NCBI GenBank assembly: GCA_015178975.1
Contig: WHVD01000089.1
Span: 248,001-312,000, forward strand
Direction of reading: 5' to 3'
DNA from: Hysterangium stoloniferum
Lineage: Eukaryota > Basidiomycota > Agaricomycetes > Hysterangiales > Hysterangiaceae
Length of the DNA: 64,000 bases
Part shown: piece by piece, positions 52,751 through 64,000 of the stretch
How the letters are laid out: each line of letters begins with the position of its first letter
Numbering within the stretch: position 1 is the stretch's first letter
Translations under genes and position numbers: made by a program
The notes under the pieces: generated by a model
The model's database searches: none
What the model was told of the DNA's origin: nothing
The model's input: only the letters and a program-made list of their open reading frames with translations

Positions 52751-55509
52751 AAATGGCAACGACCTTCGTAACGCCCCCACTCTTCTTAGAGCTCACAAAA
52801 CTATTTATCAAATGTAATGATCATTTTATCTTCTCACGACGACAACACTGTTTATTTACTTCTAACTCTACCCTTCACTATTCATCCCTCTCGGCTTTTC
52901 ACCTCAACAACTGAGCAGAGCTTGAAATTAATATAAAATACAAAAATTTGCCAAAGAAAATTTCATCCCCTGTCTCTTTCCTCCACGTCAACCTCTCAAA
53001 TCGGTACACTATGTCGCAGGAACAACAACCCAAACCCAAGTTCCCCAACTTCAAAAGAATACCACGACCCCAACCTATTAATACTTCTACCACATCGTCT
53101 CATACTGAAAAAGTCAAGCACTGCACAGGTAATTCTGGGACATCATCGTCAATATACTCCGTTGCGCAGGACAACATGGAGGGAACCTCCACCAACTTGG
53201 GAAACGGAACTGCTTTCACTCCATATATTCCTCCCCCCAGATCCTGATTTCCCAACTTTAAAAGGATACCTCGACCCCAAGCAACGATTCCTCCTTCCCC
53301 ACCACCTTGAACAGAAATTGTTGAGTGTGTGGAGGCAGCCTCATCATCCACATACCCTACACGAACGGACTTTATTTCAAAAGCTATGTCCCTGTCCTCT
53401 GATACTTGGGGGGCTCCCTTGGGAACATGGAGCGAAACCCCCCCACCTTCTCGTAGTATTTTCCCTTCCACTGAGGAGGAGATCAGGAAAAAATGGCAGT
53501 CCCAGGCTTTCTCTGTGCAGGTTCAGGGGGAATTAAAAACACTCAAGAGGAAGAGGAGGGAGGAGTACTTAGAAGGACAGCGGAAGATGGGTGCTAGGGA
53601 TAATGTCCCTTCCAGGCGGACATAGCAGGAATGGAGGAGAATGGAAGGACACAACAATCCTTCAACCATCACTCCCCCTTCGGGTCATAAGTGGATGGAT
53701 TGCAGTGATGGGGGCATGCCATGCGTTCAGAGTATAGGACAGAAAAGCAGGAAAGGAAAAGATGGGGTCACCTTCTACGATTGGGATAAAGTATGGAGAA
53801 TCAAACTACAAAGCATTGCATTGTGATGTGGGGACAGAGCTGCACTACCTCCCAGACCTCCTTCCCAATGTGGGCCTCAGGAATGGACCTACCAGATGGG
53901 GCCCATCAATTCTTCATCCAATTCAGAGGATGACCAATTGTGCTACCCTGCCTACGACGGCAAGTACCTCGGTGCTGATTGCCACGAAGGATTTTTACTT
54001 CCTGACAACATTCACTTCTTCACGAGTGACCCTAATCAACGACGAAAACTGCCAACTTCCATCAAAGTTTGGAGGGGGTATCGTCCAGCTGACCCCATGA
54101 TCCCATCCAGTTCCACTTACCTCTCTCCATCTCTGCCCATTTCTTCCGTACCCCCACTGCAGCACTTTCCACCCTTTCAGAGCTTCCAGGAGGTCTTAAA
54201 CCATCCACTGACCTGCCTTTTCTTCCCCCTATACCATTACCTCTCCCCTCCGCAGGACATTCCCTCATACCACCACCCGCACCCGCACCCAAGCCTTCTC
54301 CAGCACTGTGGCCAACCCCACCCCTCCACACATCACCTGACCCCCTTGTCACCACCTGCTCTACCCCCAACGCCATTGCTCCCTGTGGTGTTGGACACTT
54401 CCCTTGTTCCCCCACCAGTGCGGAGTCCACCGCCCATCTCTCCCTACTCACCTTGCATTTCCCTGGAGAGCCCCATTCAACAACCCAATATTACATTAAT
54501 GGATGTTGATCACCCTACCTCAGAAGTCCTCGCAACGCCTCCCTCAGGTATGGAGGACATCCTCGAGGTGCCTCCCTCAGCCACGGAGGTCTCCAAGGAA
54601 CCTCCCTCAGCAATGGAAGTCTTCGAGGAGCCTCCCCCCTTAAGCGAAAAGGCGAAAGAAAAGCGGAAGGTTGATGTTCAGGCCGATGAGCCCCTTGTCA
54701 TTGACCCTTTCCCGGCCGACCCCATTTGAGCCTCTCACCGCAGTCACCCTCTCCCTCTCACTCTCGGGACATGGCTGACTTAGCTCATTTCTTCCAGGCA
54801 GGTTGGATGTGCATGTCTATTAACTACCCCTCTGATATCTTCACTGTGGGATGCACGTTGACGTGACTGGGACCAACCTTGCGGCACCCCCTTCTTAAAG
54901 GGCATATTCAAGGGTATAGCGGGTCTCTCACGTTGTCGGACCACATGAGTACATTTTACTTATACGTCAACAACCCTAAGGAGCAGCTGCGTTTGGTGGA
55001 GGATATCGAATGGGTTGAACTCTCCATGTTTCGGTCCCTGCTCATCAACTCCTCTTGCGTTCTTCCTGAGCATGCACCAATCCACTTGGCTGTGGACCTA
55101 GTCGACTTGTTGGAGTAACTGTTGTTGGATTCCAACACCTCAGGAGGATTCTCCCCTGGCAGAGACATGAGCTGCACACCACTTCTCACTCCTACCCCAC
55201 TATCACTACACCTTTGGCCTCCTCTCATTGCCCGCATTACTGATGCCTCTGCTGATCGCATTCATGCTATCATTTGAACGCGCCAGAAGGTCTATGGTCA
55301 TTGAGTCTCGTGGATCCAGAAGCTGGATGGGTCGACATCTGCTAATGACGTTTCGAGGCGGGAAGACATTGTTCTTACCTTCCGCACCAAGCGTCTCACC
55401 TGGGGAAACACTATCCTACACCTCAGAGGTTCATTGCAGGATGCATGGGGAGGAGTTCCAAGCGTCCTTCGACACCTTCTTTGACATAGCTCTTTGACCT
55501 GGGGGACAC
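52751..55509 (+). pseudogene. ORF3 region of a second Gypsy family (Gypsy-2)
   Basis: From the ATG at 53,011 (MSQEQQPKPKFPNFKR) a broken frame runs to the polypurine tract at about 55,500. It shares with the Gypsy-1 ORF3 the pieces FYDWDKVWRIKLQ, YLGADCHEGFLLP, TSDPNQRRKL, a proline-rich middle, IEWVELSMFRSLL with VDLVDLLE, and a tail with the AWGGVPS motif. Near its start the FPNFKRIPRPQ segment is duplicated (53,039 and 53,248). 52,751-53,010 is the AT-rich spacer upstream. Stops and shifts show decay. Confidence 0.7.
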
Positions 55510-56145
55510 TGTGAGAGGTACAGTGAAATATACTCAGGAAATATAGTCTGGATGAGCTCATACTATATTTCCTTTATTATTTCTACTCTCTCTATTTTAT
55601 TATACACTTACATATAATTAGTTAAATGACCTATGTATGTGGTACATCGACTCTTATGGACACATATATGCCAGACTTCTGTATTCTAGTGCCTGTAGTT
55701 AAAAATCAGATACTTTTTACCCCACAACCATGACTTACCCAGACACACAGTTAGTGTCCTGTAAGTTGTAATTGGGGTATCGTCTCGACCGTCACAGACA
55801 GGCTTCAACTATCTACACAATCAGAGTTTCGAACTGTGCCAGTTGAAACTCCACTTATATCTCAATCCACGTGAACCACATCTGCACTACTCTATTATTC
55901 AACTCTCATTATTCTTTTCTACACTCGAGCAGTCATTTGGAATTGCACCTAACGGTCGATTCCCTTTATTCGTTTTAGCTATCTACTCTACCTTAGATAG
56001 TTATTTCACCCAGACGTATTGAACTAAATAGTCAATACTCGTTCAGTGTGTATTAGACTTAGACAGTCAATACAACTCCGTGTCATACCTAAACGGTCAA
56101 TATTCTTTGTATATAGAACAGTTAGAACTTCCACCACTCTTCACA
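55510..56145 (+). repeat. Gypsy-2 LTR (family D)
   Basis: A 636-bp LTR with ends TGTGAGAGGTACAG and CTCTTCACA directly after the ORF3 tail and polypurine tract; the 3' LTR of Gypsy-2. Confidence 0.8.
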
Positions 56146-56683
56146 CTAAGGAACAGCTGTGTTTAGTGGAGAACATTGAATGGGTTGAGCTCTCCATGTT
56201 TCAGTCCCTGCTCATGGACTCCACTTATGTCCTTCCTAAGTATGCACCGATTCATTCAGCTGTGGACCTGGTCGACCTGTTGGAGCATCTGTTATCGGAT
56301 TCCGACACCCCAGGAGGACTTCCCTCTGGTGGGAACACGAGCCATGCACCACCTCCCACTCCTATCCCGCCATCACTGTATCCCCAGCTCCCTCTCATCA
56401 CCCACATTACAACTGCCTCTGCTAATTGTGTTCATGCTATCATTCGAACGTGCCAAAAGGCCTATGGTCATTGGATCTCCTCCATTCAGAGGCTGGATGG
56501 GTTGACATCAGCCAGTGATGTTTTGAGGTGGGAGGACATTGTCACTTCTTTTCGTGCCAAGCATCTCACCTAGGGAAACACTATCCTGCACCTTGGAGAT
56601 TCTTCGCAAGATACATGGGGAGGAGTTCCAAGCGTCCTTCAACACCTTCTTTGACATACATAGCTCTTTGACCTGGAGGGTAC
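56146..56683 (+). pseudogene. Second copy of the Gypsy-2 ORF3 C-terminus
   Basis: It repeats 54,974-55,509: KEQLCLVENIEWVELSMFQ, VDLVDLLEHLL, and a C-terminal part with HAIIRTCQKAYGHW. It sits between two family D LTRs, with no gag or pol. Confidence 0.75.
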
Positions 56684-57297
56684 TGTGAGAGGTACTGCAA
56701 AATATACTCCAAAATATAGTCTAGATGAGCCTACACTATATTTCCATTATTATTTCTATTTCTCTCTCTATTTTATTATATGCATATATTTAGTTTGACG
56801 ACCTATGCATTCAGTACATAGACTCTTGTAGGCACATATGCACCAGACCTATATATTCTAGCACCTATAGTTAGAACTCAGACCCTTTTTACCCTGTAAC
56901 CACAACTTGCCCAGATACCCACTTAATGTCCTGCAAGTTGTGATTGGGGTATCGTCTCGACCATTATAGATGGGCCTTAACTACCAGTACAATCACAGTT
57001 TTGAACTATACTAGTCAAAACTTGAACCATTATCTCAATCAATCCACATAGACTATATCTGTGCTACTCTGTTTATTCGACTCTCTCGTTATTTCCTTAA
57101 ACACTCGAGCAGTCACTCAGAATCATACTTCAAAAGTTGATTCTCTTTCATTCGTCTTAGCTATCTATTCTACTTAAGATAGCTAATCCTCTCAACCATA
57201 TTGAACTAGATAGTCAATACATCATCGTGTTGTACCTAAATGGTCGATATTCTTCATATATACTGTAGAACAGTTAGAACTTCCACCACTCTTCACA
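56684..57297 (+). repeat. Gypsy-2 LTR (family D), second copy
   Basis: 614 bp with ends TGTGAGAGGTACTG and CTCTTCACA. A further LTR tail of the same family continues at 57,298-57,368. Confidence 0.75.
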
Positions 57298-57368
57298 CTT
57301 AGATAGTCAATACATTGTCATGTCGTACCTAAACAGTCGATATTCTTTATATATAGAATGGTTAGAAC

Positions 57369-57923
57369 TATTAAGTGCCGTGTCAGAACTTATTCCAGAA
57401 CTATTGGAAAGTCACCAAGAAATCAGAAACTGATAGGGTCAGGATGTCAGCTTCAGTTTATATGCTGCACCTCTACATAAATGCTCAGAAGTCCTTAATT
57501 TCAAAGGTGAAACTTATGCTGGAAGATACATCCGATTCAGAGTTCCAAAGAGTTCTGAATATTGAGCGTACAGAAAGACAGAAGAGGGAATAAAAAACTA
57601 AGTTGATATCAGATCTAAAGTAAAGTACAAATTCATGGAAACTAAGATAAGTCTTCTCATTATTGTACTACAAACTAAGACCACAATAAGACAGAAACAG
57701 AAGTATTCTGAAATGGGAATACAATAAGACAAATTGAGGAGACAATATTCCGAAACAGGAATATAATAAACAAACAAGTGAATATTTGTCAACAGACAAA
57801 TTACCAAATGCGGAACAAAGGAAGAATACGGAAGAATACAGTAAGTATGATGTTCCATAGTCAGAAGTCAGAAGTCAGAAGTTGGAAGTCGGATATTGAA
57901 ACATCTGGGAACAGGTTGTAACA
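57369..57923 (+). mobile_element. Decayed solo LTR, family F
   Basis: Aligns along its length with 10,703-11,285. CG dinucleotides of that copy are TG or CA here (GTCGGGAAC against GTCAGAAC; CCGGAAC against CCAGAAC). The first bases read TATTAAG in place of TGTTAAG. Confidence 0.8.
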
Positions 57924-57936
57924 GTACCCCCCTGTT

Positions 57937-59038
57937 TGTGAGAGGTATGGCGAAATACGCTCGGAAATATAATCTGGATAAGCCCATATTATATTCCCAT
58001 TGTTATTTCTTCTTTTTCTCTATTATACTTCTATATTAGTTCAATGACCTATGTATACGGTTCATCGACTCTTGTGGGCGCATATATGCCAGACTCATGT
58101 ATTCTAGTGCCCATAATTAGAACTCAGACACTTTTTTACCTCGCAACCACGACTTACCCAGTGTGAAGAGTGGTATAAGTTCTGACCGTTCTATATACGA
58201 AGAAATGAGTAGAATGGGAGAATATTGACCTATCCAGTGCAATATAAGAGAAAGTGAGAGAAAGAGCATGAAATGATGCTGTAGTCAAAGAGTGCGATGG
58301 ATTGAGTGGAGGCCTCGACTGTTACAGTTCGAGGCCAGAAGTGTTAGATAGTTCAGATATTGCTACCTATGTAGTAGCTGACACGTTACCCTGATCACCG
58401 CTCGTAGTAGACCTAGTTTATGTCTCATGAGTGGTGGTTCTTGGGTAAAAGTGTGTCTGAGTTTCATTAGGTGCCGAGTGCACCCACAAGTATACACAAT
58501 GCTTCGAACTAATGAAATATGCAATATTCGAAGAATATAAAAGATAGAAAAATATGAATAAAATGTGTAAAATATAAATGAAATAAAAGGAGTGTTTTAC
58601 CACAATGAAACTGTGGTAAAAGCATACTCCTCACACCCAGACACACAGCCAGTGTCCTGTAAGTCGTGATTGAGGTATCATCTCAACCGTCACAGACGGG
58701 CTTCAACTATCTACATAATCATAGTTTCAAAGTGTACCAGTCAAAACTCCACTTATATCTCAATCCACATGGACAACGTCTGTGCTACTCTATCATTTGA
58801 CTCTCACTACTCTTCTCTACACTTGAGCAGTCATTCGGAATTGCACCTAACGGTCAATTCCCTTTATTCGTTTTAGCTATCTACTCTACCTTAGATAGTT
58901 ACTTCACTCAGATGTATTGAACTAAATAGTCAATACTTGTTCAGTGTGTATTGGACTTAGACAGTCAATACAACTATGTGTCGTATCTAAATGGTCGATA
59001 TTCTTCGTATATAGAATGGTTAGAACTTCCACCACTCT
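57937..59038 (+). mobile_element. Gypsy LTR (family D) split by LTR C
   Basis: Starts TGTGAGAGGTATGG and ends CCACTCT just before another LTR. It is interrupted at 58,162-58,635 with TSD CCCAG. Confidence 0.75.
58162..58635 (-). mobile_element. Solo LTR, family C, intact
   Basis: 474 bp, flanked by CCCAG on both sides. It holds the unbroken sequence around the CTACT site where Copia-1 entered the related LTR at 18,163. A hairpin TTTTACCACA / TGTGGTAAAA lies near its start. Confidence 0.85.
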
Positions 59039-59430
59039 TGTGAAGAGTCATGTATTCAGACCGCTCTGTATACGAAGAATATTGACTATTGCAGTGCGAT
59101 ATTAGAGAGAGTGAGAGAGAGAAAGAGCTAGATGATGAGTTCAAGCCTGAGATGTTAGTTAGCTCAGATAGTTCAGATAATGCTACTTATGTAGTAGCTG
59201 GCACATTACCCTAATCACCACTCATAGTAGACCTAATTTAGTGTCTTACGAGTGGTGGTTTCTGGGTAAAAAGTGTGTCATTCTATTTGGTGCTGAGTGC
59301 ACCCACAAGTATACACAATGCTTCAAACTAATGAAATATGCAATATTCGAAGAATATAAAAGATAGAAAAATATAAATAAAATGTGTAAAATATAAATGA
59401 AATAAAAGGAGTGTTTTACCACAATGAAAC
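59039..59430 (-). repeat. LTR C-like, truncated
   Basis: The minus-strand LTR matches family C but lacks its outermost bases, ending at ACCACAATGAAAC where a Gypsy-1 LTR begins. Confidence 0.65.
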
Positions 59431-60653
59431 TGTGAAGAGTCAATAGATTCTGACCGTTCAATATACGAAGTATAGTGTTTATGTTAAAGGCATAGAAAAG
59501 AATTGACCCAGCCTGGGATTGAACCAAGGACCTCCTGGCTTTTATATGCAGGTGCTCTTAACCACTGAGCTACTGGACCTATAGTCTAGTATTATATGAT
59601 GGATTATATATACATATATATAAGGACTTATGATGCCAACTTGTGCTCTTATAACAGCTTATATAACTGATGGCAAACCTGGGTCTTATAACAGTCTATC
59701 ACATATAGATATTGTATTTTCCCATTTCTAACACTTCCCCTGAAATCAATATCTAGTCTATACCCTACGCAGCAGATGAAGCTGAACGGGGCCCATAACC
59801 TGTTAAAGGCATAGAAAAGAATTGACCCAGCCTGGGATTGAACCAAGGACCTCCTGGCTTTTATATGCAGGTGCTCTTAACCACTGAGCTACTGGACCTA
59901 TAGTCTAGTATTATATGATGGATTATATATACATATATATAAGGACTTATGATGCCAACTTGTGCTCTTATAACAGCTTATATAACTGATGGCAAACCTG
60001 GGTCTTATAACAGTCTATCACATATAGATATTGTATTTTCCCATTTCTAACAGTTTATTCAACTACTATTAGCAGGTATTGACCGTTCAGTGCAATACTG
60101 TAGATTGCTAGACTGACAGTACTAGCAAGGAGACATGCTACGCGTCACAAGAGCAACTATATAGTTGCTCTTGATAGCTAGAATGAGAGAATGAAAGAGT
60201 TGACCTTTACGGTACCACTCGCAGCTAGATGTAAAATAGATAATCAACGAGAGGCTGGATATCTAAAGTAAAGAGATGGTAGCGCGAGTCAACTATAGTG
60301 TTGAGGAGCGCAAAGACCTTAGAGTGAAACTTGACCTTCGCGGTTCGAGTTCAAAGTCTGTTAGTATGCGAGAAAACACTACCTTTATAGGTAACTGAGA
60401 TGTTACCCTTGACACCTCTTGCTATTCGACGTCTGGGTCGTTTACGAGGTGGTGTCTGCTGGGTAAAAAGATATCTGTCGTTTGGCGCTGAGAGCGCCCA
60501 TAGGTATGTATACACAAGACTTCGAACTAAGAAATACAGGTATGCTCGAAGGATATAGGGAATTAAAGAAAAGGAATAGAAACTAGATAATAAAGTACTA
60601 TAATGTGCATATTAATCTACTGTCCAATTATGCATATATGCATACCCTTCACA
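59431..60653 (-). repeat. Gypsy-1 type LTR split by TRIM
   Basis: LTR ends CTCTTCACA and TGTGAAGGGTATGC are seen on the minus strand. The inserted TRIM has TSD GTTTA. The polypurine tract and the ORF3 tail follow at 60,654-60,706, so this was the 3' LTR of a minus-strand Gypsy-1. Confidence 0.8.
59482..60052 (-). mobile_element. Complete TRIM in Gypsy LTR
   Basis: LTR 2 starts at 59,801. TSD GTTTA. Both tRNA-like blocks (59,579-59,504 and 59,898-59,823) carry one extra base in the anticodon loop (GGCTTTTATATGC on the plus strand), a shared change that marks a sublineage. Confidence 0.88.
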
Positions 60654-60706
60654 GTGCCCCCCAGTTCGAAGGGATGTGCTATACAAGGTGTCGAAGAGCA
60701 TCTGGG

Positions 60707-61109
60707 TGTTAGAAATGGGAAAATACAATATCTATATGTGACAGACTGTTATAAGACCCAGGTTTGCCATCAGTTATATAAACTGTTATAAGAGCACAAG
60801 TTGGCAACATAAGTCCTTATATATATGTATATATAATCCATCATATAATACTATAACCTGTTAAAGGCATAGAAAAGAATTGACCCAGCCTGGGATTGAA
60901 CCAAGGACCTCCTGGCTTTATATGCAGGTGCTCTTAACCACTGAGCTACTGGACCTATAGTCTAGTATTATATGATGGATTATATATACATATATATAAG
61001 GACTTATGATGCCAACTTGTGCTCTTATAACAGCTTATATAACTGATGGCAAACCTGGGTCTTATAACAGTCTGTCACATATAGATATTGTATTTTCCCA
61101 TTTCTAACA
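60707..61109. mobile_element. Inverted TRIM LTR pair
   Basis: A plus-strand LTR broken off after about 148 bp (60,707-60,854) is followed by the last bases of a primer site and a complete minus-strand LTR (60,859-61,109, tRNA-like block 60,955-60,881). The left flank is Gypsy ORF3 tail and the right flank Gypsy gag, both minus strand. Confidence 0.8.
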
Positions 61110-61417
61110 ATAACTTGTCTCGGAGGGAACTTGAGAACGGGCATGGGTGCTCGACCAGGCTCAACATCGACTCCAGGGGCGTTCAACTGCCTGGGTGACG
61201 AGCGTTCTTCAGGTGGGTCGGGTGGAATGTTCGTTGACGATTCCACTACTACTCTGGAAGGATCTTCCAGAGGAGTTGATCCTTGGAGAGTCGACGAAGA
61301 CTTCCTCAAGGTGACGGTACAGGGTGGTTCCAAATTAGCAGATTTCTGACGAGGCATGGAGCTACTCGGAGCTGATGAAGACCTAGGTGTTTGGTTCTTG
61401 CCCGTAGTCATTCGCAT
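61110..61417 (-). pseudogene. Gypsy-1 gag start, minus strand
   Basis: The frame begins at 61,411 or 61,417 (MTTGKNQTPRSS) and matches the first 100 or so codons at 15,012. It ends at the TRIM LTR. 61,418-61,492 is the leader up to GTGGTGAT. Confidence 0.8.
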
Positions 61418-61492
61418 GTTCGGGTTTTAGTAGTCCAATAATAAGATCTTTCTTCATAGGAAAAGAACGGTCTGGCCCGGATCACCACTGTG

Positions 61493-63102
61493 TGTGAGAG
61501 GTATGGCGAAATACACTCAGGAAATATAGTTGGATGAGCTCTTACTATATTTCCTTTATTATTTCTATTTTCTCTCTTTTATTATATCTATAATTAGTTT
61601 GACGACCTATGTATGTGGTACATCGACTCTTGTGGGCGCACACATGCCAGACTTATGTATTCTAGCACCCGTAGTTTAGAACTCAGACACTTTTTACACC
61701 GCAACCACGACTTACCCAGACACCCATTAGTGTCCTGTAAGTTGTGATTGGTGTATCGTCTCGACCGTCACAGATGGGCTTTAGCTACTCATTCAAACTG
61801 AGTTTCGAACTGTATCAGTCGAAACTCAATCCCTATCTCAACTCGCGTGGACTATGTTACGACCGTGTCGTAACCCATGTCGCAGCCCAATGGTCTCCGA
61901 GAATACTACAGCCTATCGGTGTTCCAAGTTATTGATCAAGTCATCATTTCGGCAACCTTTGGAATACCGACACTGACGTATACCTTCACAGCGATCAAAC
62001 CTCGTTTACGCCCCTGTCAAAATATACTCGTACCATCTGGTTATGCTTTGATACGTCCCCTTTCATTATGATGATCCGTTTTACTCTATGTTTCACATAT
62101 GCCCATATATACCTGTAGCCCATGGACTATTCCCTTTTCTCGTAATTCCGCTCTTGGCTAAATCTCGGCTTCCGATCTTATCGTAACTTTCCGGTTTCTA
62201 GTCAAGTCTATTCGTCAAATAGTGTTTCCGCTCTTCCCTTAGTTAGTAGTTTCTAGACACCGATAACTCATATATAAACCCACTGTAAATGTAGTTATTG
62301 GACAATCAGAATATCGACTTAGATCGACTTAGATACCCTCTAATTTCTGACTCCATTATCTATTCACGACCACCACATTCTGACTCCATCCGATTTACGA
62401 TTCAACCTACATTTACGACTTCAACCTCTAATCTCCGACTCTCAGTCCCCGACACTCTCAGTCTCCAACTCTCAGTCTCCGACTGTCTCAGTCTCCGACT
62501 GTCTCAGTCTCCGACTGTCTCAGTCTCCGACTGTCTCAGTCTCCGACTGTCTCAGTCTCCGACTGTCTCGGTCTCCGACTCTCTCAGTCTCTGACTCTCT
62601 CAGCCTCCGACTCTTGGTCTCCGACCCCTCAACCCAACCCTCAACTTATCCTTCAGTTTCCGATCGGTAGTTTACCGAGAGGTTTACTTGACAGGACTAG
62701 TTTTCGCCCGCCTGAAATTTAAGGACACCTGACGGTAACTTGCGAGGGTGCAGCACATAAGCTGAAGCCAAGTCCTTCCATTCGGTCCCTGTCGGCCAGC
62801 CGACATCTGTCAGTTTCTGCTCTTAACAGACTACATCCACGCTACTCTATTATTCAACTCTCTAACTACTCTACTTGCACTCGAGCAGTTGTCCAGAATC
62901 GCACTTAACCAGTCAATTCTGCTTATTCGTTCTAGCTATCTACCTTACTTTAGATAGCTACTTCTTTCTACCGTATTGAACTAAGTAGTCAATACACGTT
63001 CGGTCCGTATTAGACTTAGACAGTCAATACATCGTGGTATCGTACTTCAACGGTTGATATTCTTCGTATATAGAACGGTTAGAACTTCTACCACTCTTCA
63101 CA
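61493..63102 (+). mobile_element. Gypsy LTR (family D) split by a solo LTR
   Basis: Starts TGTGAGAGGTATGG and ends CTCTTCACA at 63,102. The insert at 61,855-62,828 has TSD GACTA. The left flank is reversed gag leader and the right flank plus-strand gag, so this LTR sits at a rearrangement point. Confidence 0.75.
61855..62828 (-). mobile_element. Solo LTR, long relative of family F
   Basis: 974 bp with ends TGTTAAGAGC and GGTCGTAACA on the minus strand and TSD GACTA (61,850-61,854 and 62,829-62,833). It shares CTTCAGCTTATGTGCTGC and the terminal CGTAACA with family F. A 16-bp tandem repeat (CTCAGTCTCCGACTGT) lies at about 62,440-62,620. Confidence 0.8.
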
Positions 63103-64000
63103 GGAAGGAGGGAGGATGGTTCTTAAACAAGAAGTGTTCTCATCATTCCTCAAAGCGCTCCGCATGCACGATGACGCATTACAAATCCTTCACGTCATAC
63201 TCGGTGGGGATCACATCGTCTCCAAAGTCGACTACCAGTATATATACATTCGGATGCTGGAGGAGTCTCTTAACGGGATTACTCGGAATTCTTCGTTTGC
63301 GTATTTCACTTTAAGGGGTCGGTTAAGGCGAAATCAGAGAAGACTCGATAAGATGGTTTTGGAAGTGCTTTACCCTTATGGTGATTCCATCCAGGTACCC
63401 GATTCACCCATCTCCACAACAAGTTCATTTGTTCGTACCCTGAATGGATCTCCCAACACTCGTTTCCTTCTTTCGCTCAATCGTCCCATTATTTTGCAAG
63501 ACTTCCCATCTGATATGAGGATGCAGGTGGCGGAACGTCTTCAGGAAAAAGGAATTGGAATATGCATCCCCCTCTATCAGCCTCAACCTCGTCGACCTTT
63601 GAATACGGTCAAAATCGAGAGAGGGATCGCGACAGAACCTAGCCCTACCCCCCATCAGGAAAGTCACCGCTCTCACATCGTGTTCGAACGAATCCCTGGC
63701 AATACGAATGTGGGTGATGAACCAATTACGACTAGAAATTGATCAGTCGCCAACAGGGGTCGACCGTCTTTATCCACTGCATTCACCGAGGGTATAGCTG
63801 GTCAGGTTGCTAGTCGAGGATCGCTGAATCCAGTCGATCCTCGCCATTCCCTGCTGATCTCCTCCAACCCTTTTCTGCCATAAGGAGGACCTCCTAGTAA
63901 TTCATCTGGGAGTTCTAGTACCTCAAGCTATGGAGGGAATTCGGGACGTGGGGGGTGTCACGGTAGAGTACCTAACCCTCCCTTTCAAACTCCGATGCAG
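63103..64000 (+). pseudogene. Gypsy-1 type gag, running off the window
   Basis: Frame from RMVLKQEVFSSFL through GGDHIVSKVDYQ, FAYFTLRG and PLYQPQPRRPLN, matching 15,590-17,375 without its insertions. Stops are at about 63,740 (TGA, where the other copy near 17,118 has CGA) and about 63,882 (TAA). It begins directly at the end of an LTR and lacks the gag N-terminus. Confidence 0.82.

Overview
This window looks like a heterochromatic retrotransposon island from a fungus, most likely a basidiomycete (moderate confidence, judged from element types, not from any host gene). I see no host gene. Almost every base from about 2.9 kb to the right end belongs to LTR retrotransposons: a chromodomain Gypsy lineage, two Copia families (Copia-1, Copia-2), and a very small non-autonomous element of the TRIM type. 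Most insertions still carry 5-bp target-site duplications (TSDs), so the order of insertion can be read.

Layout. 1-760: AT-rich, no gene. 765-2760: purine-rich minisatellite (about 63-bp unit) enclosing a 15-bp minisatellite. 2.9-5.2 kb: Copia RT scrap, a TRIM/Copia hybrid, a Gypsy RT-RNase H fragment, a 263-bp tandem duplication. 5.2-10.4 kb: Copia-2 inserted in a minus-strand Copia-1, itself inserted in a plus-strand Copia-1. 10.4-14.3 kb: reversed Gypsy gag with LTR, an inverted Gypsy LTR, a 19-bp minisatellite and another solo LTR. 14,294-52,750: one Gypsy element (5' LTR, gag, protease, RT, RNase H, integrase, chromodomain, an extra 3' ORF, 3' LTR) stretched to 38.5 kb by nested insertions. 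Inside it, 18,371-34,864 is a near-perfect triple tandem repeat of a 5,414-bp unit, each unit holding a Copia-1 polyprotein gene. 52.8-57.4 kb: 3' end of a second Gypsy family with the same extra ORF. 57.4-64 kb: a mosaic of LTRs, TRIMs and two more gag fragments.

How the parts fit. TRIM LTRs (about 250 bp) each hold a 75-nt tRNA-like gene with A box, B box and an oligo-T stop, and the 66-bp TRIM interior has only a primer-binding site and a polypurine tract. That primer site (GGTTATGGGCCCCG) is shared with Copia-1 and Copia-2 and matches the anticodon region of initiator tRNA-Met, as in Drosophila copia, so TRIM probably uses Copia proteins. A hybrid with a Copia-derived 5' LTR and a TRIM 3' LTR, flanked by a TSD, supports this. 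TRIM LTRs also act as recombination sites: they bound the tandem triplication and at least one large deletion. Copia-1 LTRs carry a seven-unit heat-shock element, which suggests stress-driven transcription. Gypsy genes are decayed mainly by CGA-to-TGA changes, the mark of CpG methylation.
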